DNA of 22,698 nucleotides from an uncultured Collinsella sp. Lineage in GTDB: Bacteria; Actinomycetota; Coriobacteriia; Coriobacteriales; Coriobacteriaceae. The DNA lies in NCBI GenBank assembly GCA_900541185.1, contig UQIQ01000033.1, forward strand, positions 1-22,698, written 5' to 3'. The translations under genes were made by a program, and so were the position numbers. Each line of letters begins with the position of its first letter. Positions within the stretch are counted from its first letter, which is position 1. Below are positions 14,907-22,540 of this stretch, in pieces. The notes under the pieces were generated by a model. That model was not told the DNA's origin and searched no databases. It was given only the letters and a program-made list of their open reading frames with translations.

Positions 14907-15869
14907 CTAGCCCGTGTAGCGCTCACGGTAGGTGTTACGCTTGGGTGCGGAGCCGTGGCTGCCGTGATGACGCGTGCGGCTGGCGAGGGTTTCCTGAGGC
15001 TTGCCACCGCGTTTGGCGCTCGCCTGCTTGGGTGGGATACCGCCGGCCTTGAGGATCTGCACCTCGCGGTCGGTGAGCTCGCGCCACGAGCCCTTGGCCA
15101 CATCCTTGAGCTCCAGGCCGGCAAAGTTGCAGCGATGCAGACGAATTACCGGATGGTGAATCTTGCTCAACATGCGCTTAACCTGATTCTTGCGACCCTC
15201 GCGGATGATGACCTCCACGGCGGTGGTACCGGGCTTAACCCCCTGGGGAGCTACGGCCTCGGCCTCGCGTGCGGTGATGACGCGGCAGATTGCCGGCTGG
15301 CAGACGCCATCGTCGAGCTCGATGCCGCGGCGGAGCGGTTCTAAGTCGCGATCGGTCAGGTGGCCGTCCACGAGCGCCTGATAGGTCTTGTAGACGTGCT
15401 TGCTGGGGTGCAGCAGGTCCTGCGACAGATCACCGTCGGTGGTAAAGAGCAAAAGGCCCGTGGTGTCGCGGTCCAGGCGGCCCACCGGGAAGAGCCCCGG
15501 AAAGCGGTTGCGCGGTACCAGGTCGGCCACGCAGGGGCGCTCCTGCGGGTCGCTCATGGTGGTGAGGTAGCCGGTCGGCTTGTAGAGCATCAAGTACACG
15601 GCGCCCTGGTTGAGCTTGACGGGCATGCCGTCGACCTCGATATGGTCGCGGTCGACGTCGACCTTGGTGCCCAGCTCGGTCGCGACCTGACCGTTGACGG
15701 TCACGCGTCCGGCGGTCATCAGGTCCTCCGACCCGCGGCGGCTCGCAACGCCCGCGCGCGCCAAAAAGCGCTGCAGGCGCATGGTGTGCGGGTAGACAGG
15801 CTGGGCGTCGGTTGCGGGCACTGCGTTGCCCATGGCGCGCGTCTCCCCTACTTCGTTAGTCCTCGTCAT
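14907..15869 (-). CDS. rluB: rRNA pseudouridine synthase, RluB/RsuA family
   Basis: Modifies a uridine in ribosomal RNA to pseudouridine. The 320 aa comprise an N-terminal S4 RNA-binding domain (MRLQRFLARAGVASRRG onward), a catalytic domain with the aspartate motif PVGRLDRDTTGLLLFT, and KVYKTYQ-like and GRKNQVKRM motifs. A basic tail (RTRHHGSHGSAPKRN) ends the protein. Start choice: ATG at 15869 overlaps the end of scpB by 14 bases and has GGAGG six bases upstream; an ATG at 15833 is a weaker alternative. Pairing with scpAB is the standard order. RluB (23S) is more likely than RsuA (16S), from context. Confidence 0.93.
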   Translation of the reverse strand: MTRTNEVGETRAMGNAVPATDAQPVYPHTMRLQRFLARAGVASRRGSEDLMTAGRVTVNGQVATELGTKVDVDRDHIEVDGMPVKLNQGAVYLMLYKPTGYLTTMSDPQERPCVADLVPRNRFPGLFPVGRLDRDTTGLLLFTTDGDLSQDLLHPSKHVYKTYQALVDGHLTDRDLEPLRRGIELDDGVCQPAICRVITAREAEAVAPQGVKPGTTAVEVIIREGRKNQVKRMLSKIHHPVIRLHRCNFAGLELKDVAKGSWRELTDREVQILKAGGIPPKQASAKRGGKPQETLASRTRHHGSHGSAPKRNTYRERYTG

Positions 15870-16584
15870 GCATATCCTCCGAGGTCTCGTCGACGACCAG
15901 GGTCTCAAAGTCCTCGACTGCCTCAACATCTTCAACATCGGTATCGAGCAGTTCGCGCTCTTCGTCCAGATCTTCGGCCTGCTCCTCGAGCGTGGACTGA
16001 ATGCTGCGGCCGCTTAGACGCTCGCGGATAAACTGGCGCGACTGCTCGTCGGGGGCAAACTGCTCCAGATCGGGCAGGTCGCGGGTGGAGCGCAGACCGA
16101 ACTTTTCCAAGAAGGCGTTGGTCGTGCCGTAGATGATGGCTTGACCGCGCTGGGGATCGCGGCCGAGCTCGCGCACTAGACCCTTGTCCACGAGCGACGC
16201 GATGACGCCGTCGGAGTTGACGCCGCGGATGCCCTTGACCACCTCGCGCGTCACGGGCTGGTGGTATGCGATGACGGCCAGGGTTTCGAGCGCCGCCTGC
16301 GACAGCTTTTGCGTGTCCCAGCTCAACACATAGGCCTCGACCACATCGTGGTAGGCGGGATGTGTAAACAGGCGCCAGCCACCGGCGACCTCGCGCAGCT
16401 GAAAGCCGCGGTTGGCCTCCTCGTACTCAACCTTGAGCTCGGCGAGCAGCGACGCGCACTCGCCGGGGGCGATATCCAGTGCGCCGGCCAGCGCGGGCGC
16501 ACTCACCGGGTCGCTCGACACCAGCAGCAGCGCCTCGAGGGCACCTTTGAGGCTGTTTGCCTCCAGCGTGGAAAGGGTTGACAT
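15856..16584 (-). CDS. scpB: Segregation and condensation protein B
   Basis: Winged-helix dimer that binds kleisin ScpA in the Smc complex for chromosome folding and partition. Residues 10-165 give the two winged helices, with the family signatures VAGGWRLFTHP, LSQAALETLAVIAYHQPVTR and RGVNSDGV. The last 45 residues form a very acidic tail (many Asp and Glu, from EEQAEDLDEE on), longer than in many homologues and probably disordered. AGGAG precedes the ATG. The stop is overlapped by rluB. Eleven bases separate it from scpA. Confidence 0.95.
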   Translation of the reverse strand: MSTLSTLEANSLKGALEALLLVSSDPVSAPALAGALDIAPGECASLLAELKVEYEEANRGFQLREVAGGWRLFTHPAYHDVVEAYVLSWDTQKLSQAALETLAVIAYHQPVTREVVKGIRGVNSDGVIASLVDKGLVRELGRDPQRGQAIIYGTTNAFLEKFGLRSTRDLPDLEQFAPDEQSRQFIRERLSGRSIQSTLEEQAEDLDEERELLDTDVEDVEAVEDFETLVVDETSEDMHDED

Positions 16585-16595
16585 GGTTGCGGCTC

Positions 16596-17408
16596 CTATT
16601 CGGTGAGCTCGGGGCCTTCGCCGGGCACGTATGCCTCGGCTCCCTCGACTCGGTTGATGCAGATGGTTCCGAAGATCTTGTCCTGGCTCAGGGTGAGCGA
16701 GCCACGTTTGGCGAGCTCCAGCATGGCCAGGAAGGTGACGACGAGCTGCTCGGTGGTGGCGTCGCCGTCCAGTAGCTCGCGGAAGGTGCAGGTTTGGTGC
16801 GCCATGGTAAAACGGTCGACTGAGGCTACGGTCAGGTCGAGCGGCACGCGATGCGGCGCCACGTGCTCAGCCTCCAGCAGGAAGGTCTGGCGCTTGCCGT
16901 CCAAGTCGGCGCAGATGACGGCGAGACCGCGCAGGGTGATGCCTGCCAGGTAGTCGGGCATGAGCCCCAGGAACTCCGGGTCGGGACCGGCCACACGCGG
17001 GTGCATGCGGCTTTCGGCCTGCATGCGGGCACCGAGGGCCGCCGCCGCGCCCTTAAACTGCTTGTAGGCAATCAGGCGCTGGATCAGGACCTCGCGCAGA
17101 GCGTCGCCGTCGAGCGTGCTGAGCTCCTCGAGGTCTTCGTCGAGCTCGTCATCGTCGTCATCGGCTTTGCACGGGGTTTCCTGAGGCACCAGCGAGGCTG
17201 CTTTGATGTCCAAAAGGGTTGCCGCGACCAGCAAAAAGTCGCTCGCCACGTCCAGGTCCAGCGCCTCGATGCGCTCGGCCTCGGCAAGGTACTGCTCGGC
17301 CACCTCGCTGATGGAGATGGCGCCGATATCTACTTTTTGGCGGGTTACCAGCTGCAGCAGCAGGTCGAACGGTCCGCTGTAGACCTGCGTCGACACGCGA
17401 TACGACAT
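16596..17408 (-). CDS. scpA: Segregation and condensation protein A (kleisin)
   Basis: Bridges the two Smc heads, with ScpB bound in its middle. The 270 aa start with YSGPFDLLLQLVTRQKVDIGAI, the kleisin N-terminal helices that grip the Smc neck. An acidic linker near 83-95 (DDDDDELDEDLEEL) and a C-terminal winged helix (VVTFLAMLELAKRGSLTLSQD) follow. ATG at 17408 has AGGAGG seven bases upstream, a very strong site. The 84-base gap to the site-2 protease gene contains an inverted repeat, so transcription may also start here. Confidence 0.95.
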   Translation of the reverse strand: MSYRVSTQVYSGPFDLLLQLVTRQKVDIGAISISEVAEQYLAEAERIEALDLDVASDFLLVAATLLDIKAASLVPQETPCKADDDDDELDEDLEELSTLDGDALREVLIQRLIAYKQFKGAAAALGARMQAESRMHPRVAGPDPEFLGLMPDYLAGITLRGLAVICADLDGKRQTFLLEAEHVAPHRVPLDLTVASVDRFTMAHQTCTFRELLDGDATTEQLVVTFLAMLELAKRGSLTLSQDKIFGTICINRVEGAEAYVPGEGPELTE

Positions 17409-17458
17409 CTTCGACCTCCTTTGACGGCGCCTTCGCGGCGCGGTTTGGGTGCATGTTA

Positions 17459-17477
17459 CGACCGTTATGCACGGTCG
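17459..17477. repeat. Small inverted repeat between the site-2 protease gene and scpA
   Basis: CGACCGT (17459-17465) and ACGGTCG (17471-17477) form a perfect 7-bp stem with loop TATGC. There is no T-run, so it is a poor terminator. It could be an operator or an attenuating hairpin in the 84-base gap. Confidence 0.45.
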
Positions 17478-17492
17478 ACCTGTAAGTTTACC

Positions 17493-18176
17493 TTAGATGC
17501 CGGCGATTGCGAAGTTGAGCAGCTGCTCAGCGAGCGGATACACGGTAACGTCGAAATAGCGGCCGATCACGTCGATGCCGGTCCACATGGGCAGCAGGTA
17601 CAGCACTAGGATGAGGATGGGCATAGCGTATTGCTGCAGACGATAATAGTTGTTAAGAGCCTTGCCTTTAAGGAACGGCACAATGATCGACGAGCCGTCG
17701 AGCGGCGGGATCGGGATGAGGTTGAAGAACGCGAGTGACAGGTTGACCACGATAAACGTGGCGCCGAAGTTCATGATCTGTGATGCAACGGCAAAGGACA
17801 TGCTGGTGTATAGGTTGCCGTATGCCGCGTGCATGAGGACCGCGGCAAGGCACGCGAGGGCGATGTTCGATGCGGGGCCGGCCGCACTCACCAGGACCTC
17901 GTCGCGTTTGGGGTGCTTGAGGTTGTTGAGGTAGACGGGCACGGGTTTGGCAAAGGCGAATACAGGACCGCCGGCGGCAAGCATAAGCAGCGGCAGGATG
18001 ATGGTGCCAAACGGGTCGATATGGTTGAGCGGGTTGAGCGAGACGCGTCCGCGCGAACGGGCCGTCTTATCGCCGAGTGCCCAGGCTGCGGCGGCGTGCG
18101 CACTCTCGTGGATGACGATGCCCACAATGACGGCGACGGCACTCGCGAGCAGGTTCATGATATAGCTGCTGGACAT
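17493..18176 (-). CDS. Site-2 protease family (M50) membrane metalloprotease
   Basis: A 227-aa integral membrane zinc protease of the compact M50B type. The metal site is HESAH (His23, Glu24, His27) in the first membrane helix, with the third ligand Asp160 in NLIPIPPLDG in a later helix. About five to six membrane segments can be drawn. No PDZ or CBS domain is attached. Such proteins often cut membrane-bound regulators, but the substrate here is unknown. Neighbouring scpA downstream is a common arrangement in Gram-positive bacteria. AGGGGAG precedes the ATG, and the gene starts ten bases after the small membrane protein gene. Confidence 0.92.
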   Translation of the reverse strand: MSSSYIMNLLASAVAVIVGIVIHESAHAAAAWALGDKTARSRGRVSLNPLNHIDPFGTIILPLLMLAAGGPVFAFAKPVPVYLNNLKHPKRDEVLVSAAGPASNIALACLAAVLMHAAYGNLYTSMSFAVASQIMNFGATFIVVNLSLAFFNLIPIPPLDGSSIIVPFLKGKALNNYYRLQQYAMPILILVLYLLPMWTGIDVIGRYFDVTVYPLAEQLLNFAIAGI

Positions 18177-18185
18177 GGCGCTCCC

Positions 18186-18482
18186 CTAGCGGACGCGGCG
18201 CGAGGCGCGCGTGAGCAAGTAGTCGGCGACAAACAGAATGACGGCCACGATTGCGTAATCCAGGCGGAACACGCCGCCAAAGGGAGAGGTGATGACGCCG
18301 TAGCCGGCGATGGCGCTTGGCAGCGCGCGCGAAAGCTCAACGACAAAGCCCACGATCTGCAGCTTGGCGGTGAGGCCGCTAAAACACAGCAGCACGGTCA
18401 TCGCGCTCATAAAGATGCCGGAGATGCGGCACGCGATGGCGATGGTGCTCATCGCCACGGCAGCGGCCTTACGAGAGTTCAC
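18186..18482 (-). CDS. Small membrane protein, about 98 aa, unknown function
   Basis: The protein has a hydrophobic segment near residues 20-40 (IFMSAMTVLLCFSGL), a second near 45-62 and a third before the basic end (LDYAIVAVILFVADYLLTRASRRVR). Start choice: GTG at 18482 has AGGAG about seven bases upstream, overlaps the stop of the ABC-F gene by 14 bases and mirrors the scpB/rluB overlap. ATG at 18452 (88 aa) and GTG at 18458 are alternatives. Position between an ABC-F ATPase and a membrane protease gives no firm role. I do not recognise a family. Confidence 0.7.
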   Translation of the reverse strand: MNSRKAAAVAMSTIAIACRISGIFMSAMTVLLCFSGLTAKLQIVGFVVELSRALPSAIAGYGVITSPFGGVFRLDYAIVAVILFVADYLLTRASRRVR

Positions 18483-20502
18483 GCGCGGTCTCCTCTTCGA
18501 TCTGGGTGGAAAGCTCCAGCCATTCGTCCTCGAGCTTGGGCAGCTCCTGCTTAAGGCCGTTATATTCCCCCAGCGCGGCGTTGAACTTATCCTGATCGGC
18601 ATAAAGCTCTTCGCTTGCCATCAATTCCATAAGCTCGTCATAGCGGGCACGCTTTTTGTCAAGCTCTGCCTCGATCTTCTTGAGCTGGTTGCGCACGCCC
18701 TTGAGTTTTTTGTTGAGCGCAGCGCGGGCCTGGGCCTCGGCACGCTTTTGCTCCTTGGTCTTTTTGCCCTCGGCAGGCTTGGAAGCGGTGGCGGGGGTGT
18801 CGGGCTGGGCCGCGGTGACCTTAGCGGACTTGGTCGCGGCCGGTGCACTCTCCCCTACCGCCTCGGCGGCGGCGCGGGCTGCGAGGTCCTCGCGCTTGTA
18901 GAGGTAGTAGTCGTAGTCTCCGTCGTAGACCGTGACCTTGCCATCGCGGATGTCAATGATGCGGTTGGCCACAGCGCGTACCAGGTGCTCGTCGTGGCTG
19001 ATCAGCACGATGGTGCCGGGGAAGTTCTGCAGGGCGTTCTCGAGCATGTCCACCGAGTCGATGTCCAGGTGGTTGGTGGGCTCGTCCAGGCACAGGAGCG
19101 CCTCGGGGGCCACGAGCATTTTGGCAAGCGCCAGGCGTGCCTTTTCGCCGCCGGAGAGGACGCGTACCTGCTTTTCGATTGCGTCGTTGTCGCTAAACAG
19201 GAAGGCGCCCAGCAGGCTGCGCTGCTGCGGCACGGTCCATTTGGGCGTAACGGTGTCGATCTCTTGTAGGACAGTGTTGGACTCGGTCATGCCCTCGAGC
19301 GCGTGCTGGGCGTAATAGGCCACGCCCACGTTGGTGCCCAGATCGCGGGTGCCGGTGGTGGGCGGCTCCAGGCCGGCGAGGATCTTCATGAGCGTGGACT
19401 TGCCAGCGCCGTTAGGGCCGACGAGCGCCACGTGTTCACCGCGGTAGAGTTTGAGGTCGATGCCGCTGTAGATGTGCTTGTCGCCGTAGGACTTGGAGAC
19501 GCCCTCCAGGCCCACGACCATATCGCCGGAGCGCGGCGGATCGGGGAACTTAAAGTCGATGTGCTTGTGACCCTCGGGCAGGATGACGAGCTCCTTTTTG
19601 ATCTGCTCGATCTTGCGAATGCGCTCCTGCGCCTGGGCGGCCTTGGTGGGCTTGTAGCGGAACTTGTCGACGAAGACCTGCATGTGGGCGATGTCGCGCT
19701 CCTGGGCGGCGCGCTTGGCGCGCATCTGCTCCAGGTTGTCCTCGCGCTGCTTGAGGTAGCTGCTGTAGTTGCCGGTGTAGGTGGTCACGCGACGGTTTTC
19801 GAGTGCGGCGACGTGGTCGACGCAGGCGTCCATGAAGGCGCGGTCGTGGCTGACGATGAGGACGGCGCCGTCGTAGTTGGCGATAAAGCCGCGCAGCCAC
19901 TGGACGCTTTCGAGGTCCAGGTGGTTGGTGGGCTCGTCCAGAAGCAGCAGGTCGGGGTGGCGCAGGAAGAGCTTGGCAAGCGCAATGCGCATCTGCCAGC
20001 CGCCCGAGAACTCGGAGCACGGGCGCTCAAAATCGGTGACCTTAAAGCCCAGGCCGGACAGGATTTTGCGCGCGTTGCTCTCGAGCTCGTAGCCGCCCAG
20101 GTGCTCAAAGCGGTCCTGGACCTGGCCATACTCGTTAAGGAGTGCGTCGACGTCCTTGCCCTGCTCGGAGAGCTCGGTGATCTGGGCCTGCAGCTCGTTG
20201 GCGCGCTCGCCCATGCGGCGGATTTCCTTGGCAGCGGCCATGACCTCGGCGAGGATGGTGGTGTCCTTGTGCTCGAGGTTGGTTTCCTGCTCTAGGTAGC
20301 CTACCTGGCAGTCCTTGGCGTACTGGACCTGGCCGGCGTCGGGGCTGTCGATGCCCATGATGATTTTGAGCATGGTGGTTTTGCCGGCGCCGTTGGGTCC
20401 CACGAGCGCGAAGCGCTCGCCGGGGTTGATCTGGAAGGACGCGCCGCTAAAGAGGACGCGCGCGCCGAAGCTTTTTTCGATCTTGTCGACCAGGAGGATC
20501 AT
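18469..20502 (-). CDS. ABC-F family ATP-binding protein (Uup/YdiF-like)
   Basis: A soluble ATPase with two ABC domains and no membrane part, the ABC-F layout that acts on the ribosome. In the 677 aa, the first domain has GPNGAGKTT (35-43), FSGGWQ and LLLLDEPTNHLDLES. A charged linker follows (about 245-300, the P-site tRNA interaction motif region). The second domain has GPNGAGKST, LSGGEKARLALAK and CLDEPTNHLDIDS. The end is an Ala/Lys-rich linker and a C-terminal coiled coil (about 590-677), as in Uup. The linker length fits a housekeeping translation factor more than a resistance protein, but antibiotic protection cannot be excluded. AAAGG precedes the ATG. It is the first gene of the long minus-strand block. 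Confidence 0.92.
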   Translation of the reverse strand: MILLVDKIEKSFGARVLFSGASFQINPGERFALVGPNGAGKTTMLKIIMGIDSPDAGQVQYAKDCQVGYLEQETNLEHKDTTILAEVMAAAKEIRRMGERANELQAQITELSEQGKDVDALLNEYGQVQDRFEHLGGYELESNARKILSGLGFKVTDFERPCSEFSGGWQMRIALAKLFLRHPDLLLLDEPTNHLDLESVQWLRGFIANYDGAVLIVSHDRAFMDACVDHVAALENRRVTTYTGNYSSYLKQREDNLEQMRAKRAAQERDIAHMQVFVDKFRYKPTKAAQAQERIRKIEQIKKELVILPEGHKHIDFKFPDPPRSGDMVVGLEGVSKSYGDKHIYSGIDLKLYRGEHVALVGPNGAGKSTLMKILAGLEPPTTGTRDLGTNVGVAYYAQHALEGMTESNTVLQEIDTVTPKWTVPQQRSLLGAFLFSDNDAIEKQVRVLSGGEKARLALAKMLVAPEALLCLDEPTNHLDIDSVDMLENALQNFPGTIVLISHDEHLVRAVANRIIDIRDGKVTVYDGDYDYYLYKREDLAARAAAEAVGESAPAATKSAKVTAAQPDTPATASKPAEGKKTKEQKRAEAQARAALNKKLKGVRNQLKKIEAELDKKRARYDELMELMASEELYADQDKFNAALGEYNGLKQELPKLEDEWLELSTQIEEETARELS

Positions 20503-20533
20503 GGTGCCGCCTTTGACCTTGTTTTCCTATATG

Positions 20534-20561
20534 AAAAAAGGCCCCAACTTGCGTTGGAGCC
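20534..20561 (-). terminator. Rho-independent terminator of tRNA-Ala
   Basis: On the minus strand a 9-bp stem (GGCTCCAAC with GTTGGGGCC, one G-T pair, loop GCAA) is followed by six T. It ends tRNA-Ala transcription about 32 bases before the ABC-F start, so that gene needs its own promoter or read-through. Confidence 0.88.
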
Positions 20562-20577
20562 TCATTCAATGCTCGGG

Positions 20578-20650
20578 TGGAGACGAGGGGGATCGAACCC
20601 CTGACCTCTTGACTGCCAGTCAAGCGCTCTCCCAGCTGAGCTACGCCCCC
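20578..20650 (-). tRNA. tRNA-Ala (anticodon GGC)
   Basis: A full 73-base cloverleaf on the minus strand. The acceptor is GGGGGCG with CGTCTCC, containing the G3-U70 pair that identifies alanine tRNAs. The D-arm is AGCTCAGCTGGGAGAGC, the anticodon stem CTTGA/TCAAG with loop CTGGCAG, and the T-arm loop TTCGATC. The CCA tail is not encoded (ACCC follows the stem). It reads GCC codons. It separates the core block from the right-hand accessory zone. Confidence 0.97.
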
Positions 20651-20662
20651 GTGCGAAGAAGT

Positions 20663-20691
20663 ACTATACGGGAACTCGGACGGCGATGCAA
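20663..20691 (-). promoter_or_regulatory. Sigma-70-type promoter for tRNA-Ala
   Basis: On the minus strand TTGCAT (20686-20691) and TATAGT (20663-20668) are separated by exactly 17 bases and lie 13 bases upstream of the mature tRNA. The -35 box resembles that of the tRNA-Pro promoter (TTGCAC). Confidence 0.72.
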
Positions 20692-20801
20692 GGACAATTT
20701 TGGAAAAACTTTCCGGGGGCGCGGGCCGCCATCCGCCCAACGGCCGTCCTGCCGGCGCCAGGCCCATTACCGGGGCCAATCGTGCTCCCGCCGACCCGGC
20801 G

Positions 20802-20963
20802 ATTTCAAAACCATGCCGGTTTACGGGGCCAGGCCGGGAACCCCCGAGCATGCCGTCATCGGTAAAATCAAAACCGCAGGTAGACGGCTTGCGCATTCCG
20901 TGAAATGCAGGGTATGGACGGCCGGTCCGGGTCCAGCCCCGTAATCCGGCATAGTTTTGAAAT
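20802..20963. repeat. Element with 37-base imperfect terminal inverted repeats (MITE/REP-like)
   Basis: The left arm 20802-20838 and right arm 20927-20963 are inverted copies matching at 31 of 37 positions, starting with ATTTCAAAAC. An inner hairpin GCCGTC/GACGGC (20852-20857/20883-20888) lies in the 88-base centre. No gene is encoded; the surrounding 20692-21015 holds no convincing gene either. The arms are too alike to be chance and too diverged to be a fresh insertion. I see no clear target duplication. Confidence 0.75.
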
Positions 20964-21015
20964 GGCACTGATTCACTAACAATCAAATATGCTCGTTCAA
21001 ATTCATTTTCGCCGG

Positions 21016-22173
21016 CTAATTTCCGATTTCCAACCAGTTGCACAAAACATTTGCTCGCAGTCGCGTCTCGGCGGATTTCATTGCCTCAGTTTTGGCTTTA
21101 TAGCGAATCCCTAAACGGTCGCAGACACTTCTGACTATGGTGTCTATCAGCTTTGAATCGTTGAGCATATCGTGAGTCACCAGGAATACATCGAATCCCA
21201 TGCTCTGCAACGCAGTCATGCGCTCCGCATCGTGGTCAAGTATTGCACCTGAGCCATGAATGACCTCACCTTGGATCTCGATAATAACTGCCTTCATTAG
21301 GATTGGGTTTACGATCACGATGTCGCCGTAGCAGACCTTTTGGCCTGCGATGCTTTGGGCTGCCACGGATAGAGGGGTTAAATCGTTGAGGTACACGTAT
21401 CTGAATCCTGCACCACCTAGACGTCGAGAACGACTTAGAAGCAGGACCCCAGCGACTTCGAGTGGAGACGCAGCAATGCCGATAACCTGCTGAGTGGCAT
21501 CATAAAACTGCTTTCCCCACATTTGACTTTTGACCTTGTCGGCGAATCGATGCAGAACGCTTAGCTCGATGAGCGGCTTTCTCATCCAAAGAGAAGTGCC
21601 TTTGAGTTTCGTAACCTCTCTTCCATCCTCACGCTTGTTCGTTTGGCCTTCTTTATCTGTGGCCTTTACGGTTGCGCGGGCGTAAACTCGTTTCCAAGGA
21701 ACCTCGTCTTCGCCTTCTCCAAGTTCGACCAGATCCTGTGTGCTGGAATTGCGATTCTCCTCTATCGCCATTTTTAACTGCATTTCGGCAGCGGGAGCCG
21801 GCTCGAAAACAGAAAACCAACCGCAAAGTTCGTACATAGCCAGTACGAGATCTATTTGGGACACAAAGCGTGTCATAGTAAATAACGTGTTAAGCGGATT
21901 GGTGACACTAAAGCCTAAATTAGTGTCGATTGTTGTGCCGGCATCCGATGCCCCTTCCCAGCGAATAGTAGAGCGCAATCCCGAGTGGTGATTACAACAA
22001 CCTGGCGAAGCAACAGCGATAATCGGGGTCTTGAGGACTTCGGTTAAAAAAGGGGCTTGGGATAGAGCTCGCCAGCCGTCTTCGGAGTTGGGCAGGCGCG
22101 GGTAGAGATTGCGCACCTGCGGTGGGCAGCGCCAATAGCGGAATGCAGTGTTTGCGCAGACGATTTCGTCCAT
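21016..22173 (-). CDS. Unknown two-part protein with C-terminal Vsr/DUF559-like endonuclease-type domain
   Basis: A 385-aa protein that I cannot name. Residues 1-125 form a compact N-terminal region (FRYWRCPPQVRNLYPRLP; ELCGWFSVFEP), which may be a DNA-binding or AbiEi-like antitoxin-type domain. A charged linker follows to about 200. Residues 280-340 resemble the core of very-short-patch-repair-like nucleases: GDIVIVNP with Asp284, IIEIQGEVIHG with Glu299, Gln301 and His306, then DHDAERMTALQSMGFDVFLVT with Asp315 and Arg318. Start choice: ATG at 22173 follows GGGGAGG; the frame is open to 22281 but that extension lacks a site. Base composition is visibly more AT-rich than the core genes, suggesting transfer. 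It stands alone beside tRNA-Ala. Defence or toxin-antitoxin roles are possible but unproven. Confidence 0.7.
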   Translation of the reverse strand: MDEIVCANTAFRYWRCPPQVRNLYPRLPNSEDGWRALSQAPFLTEVLKTPIIAVASPGCCNHHSGLRSTIRWEGASDAGTTIDTNLGFSVTNPLNTLFTMTRFVSQIDLVLAMYELCGWFSVFEPAPAAEMQLKMAIEENRNSSTQDLVELGEGEDEVPWKRVYARATVKATDKEGQTNKREDGREVTKLKGTSLWMRKPLIELSVLHRFADKVKSQMWGKQFYDATQQVIGIAASPLEVAGVLLLSRSRRLGGAGFRYVYLNDLTPLSVAAQSIAGQKVCYGDIVIVNPILMKAVIIEIQGEVIHGSGAILDHDAERMTALQSMGFDVFLVTHDMLNDSKLIDTIVRSVCDRLGIRYKAKTEAMKSAETRLRANVLCNWLEIGN

Positions 22174-22261
22174 TTGCGCCTCCCCTGGTATCGGCCGTAG
22201 GCCATGCGGTTGTGGTCGTGGACGATTATCTACTGGGGCATAATGCGGGTAAGTACCGGAA

Positions 22262-22282
22262 GCTGACCAAACGCTGACCAAA
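22262..22282. repeat. Tandem direct repeat upstream of the nuclease-like gene
   Basis: GCTGACCAAA occurs at 22262-22271 and 22273-22282, an 11-base period. It lies about 90-110 bases upstream of the ATG at 22173, in promoter distance, and on the minus strand supplies two TTGGTC boxes that could act as -35 elements. It may be an operator; this is inference from position. Confidence 0.5.
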
Positions 22283-22302
22283 AAATGGATGGGATGTGTT
22301 GA

Positions 22303-22527
22303 AAGGTTGTCACGAGGCGTGAATGTGCTGGTACGAGCTGTGAGCCAGTGGTCTTTTTCTCCACAATTGCGTATGAATCATGCAAAGAACTCATTGAAAG
22401 AGCGCGTGAACTATTTTCAAAATGTTCGACGACGTCACTCTATAGTTGGTCAACGAACGAAAATTATATTCAATATGTAGGAGCTATGAAGGGTTTGCGA
22501 TCAATAAAATATAGGACCCCATGCTAA
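22303..22527 (+). CDS. Possible coding fragment of unknown function
   Basis: A frame open for 74 codons in AT-rich DNA, ending at TAA 22525-22527, with protein-like composition (STIAYESCKELIERARELF, then SLYSWSTNENYIQYVGAMKG). There is no ATG; GTG at 22348 would give 59 aa and has no ribosome binding site. The upstream limit is a TGA at 22300-22302. It may be the 3' remnant of a lost gene, or chance. I recognise no family. Confidence 0.3.
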   Translation, partial: KVVTRRECAGTSCEPVVFFSTIAYESCKELIERARELFSKCSTTSLYSWSTNENYIQYVGAMKGLRSIKYRTPC

Positions 22528-22540
22528 TAAAAATCAAAAT

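Noticed and set aside
18469..20502. The ABC-F protein as an antibiotic resistance gene
   Set aside because: Its housekeeping context, Uup-like C-terminal coiled coil and long conserved block argue for a general translation factor; sequence alone does not support resistance.
20315..20944. A plus-strand 209-codon frame containing GDRTPDLLTASQALSQLSYAP
   Set aside because: It is antisense to ABC-F and tRNA-Ala and shows the typical false tRNA-derived peptide.
20447..21043. A 198-codon minus-strand frame running across tRNA-Ala, its promoter and the inverted-repeat element
   Set aside because: Its GGVAQLGERL...GSIPLVSTR segment is the well-known false translation of a tRNA gene; the rest reads through the repeat and overlaps the ABC-F start.
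22289..22480. A 63-codon plus-strand frame
   Set aside because: No ribosome binding site and a basic, low-complexity composition; the neighbouring frame 22303-22527 looks more protein-like, though still weak.
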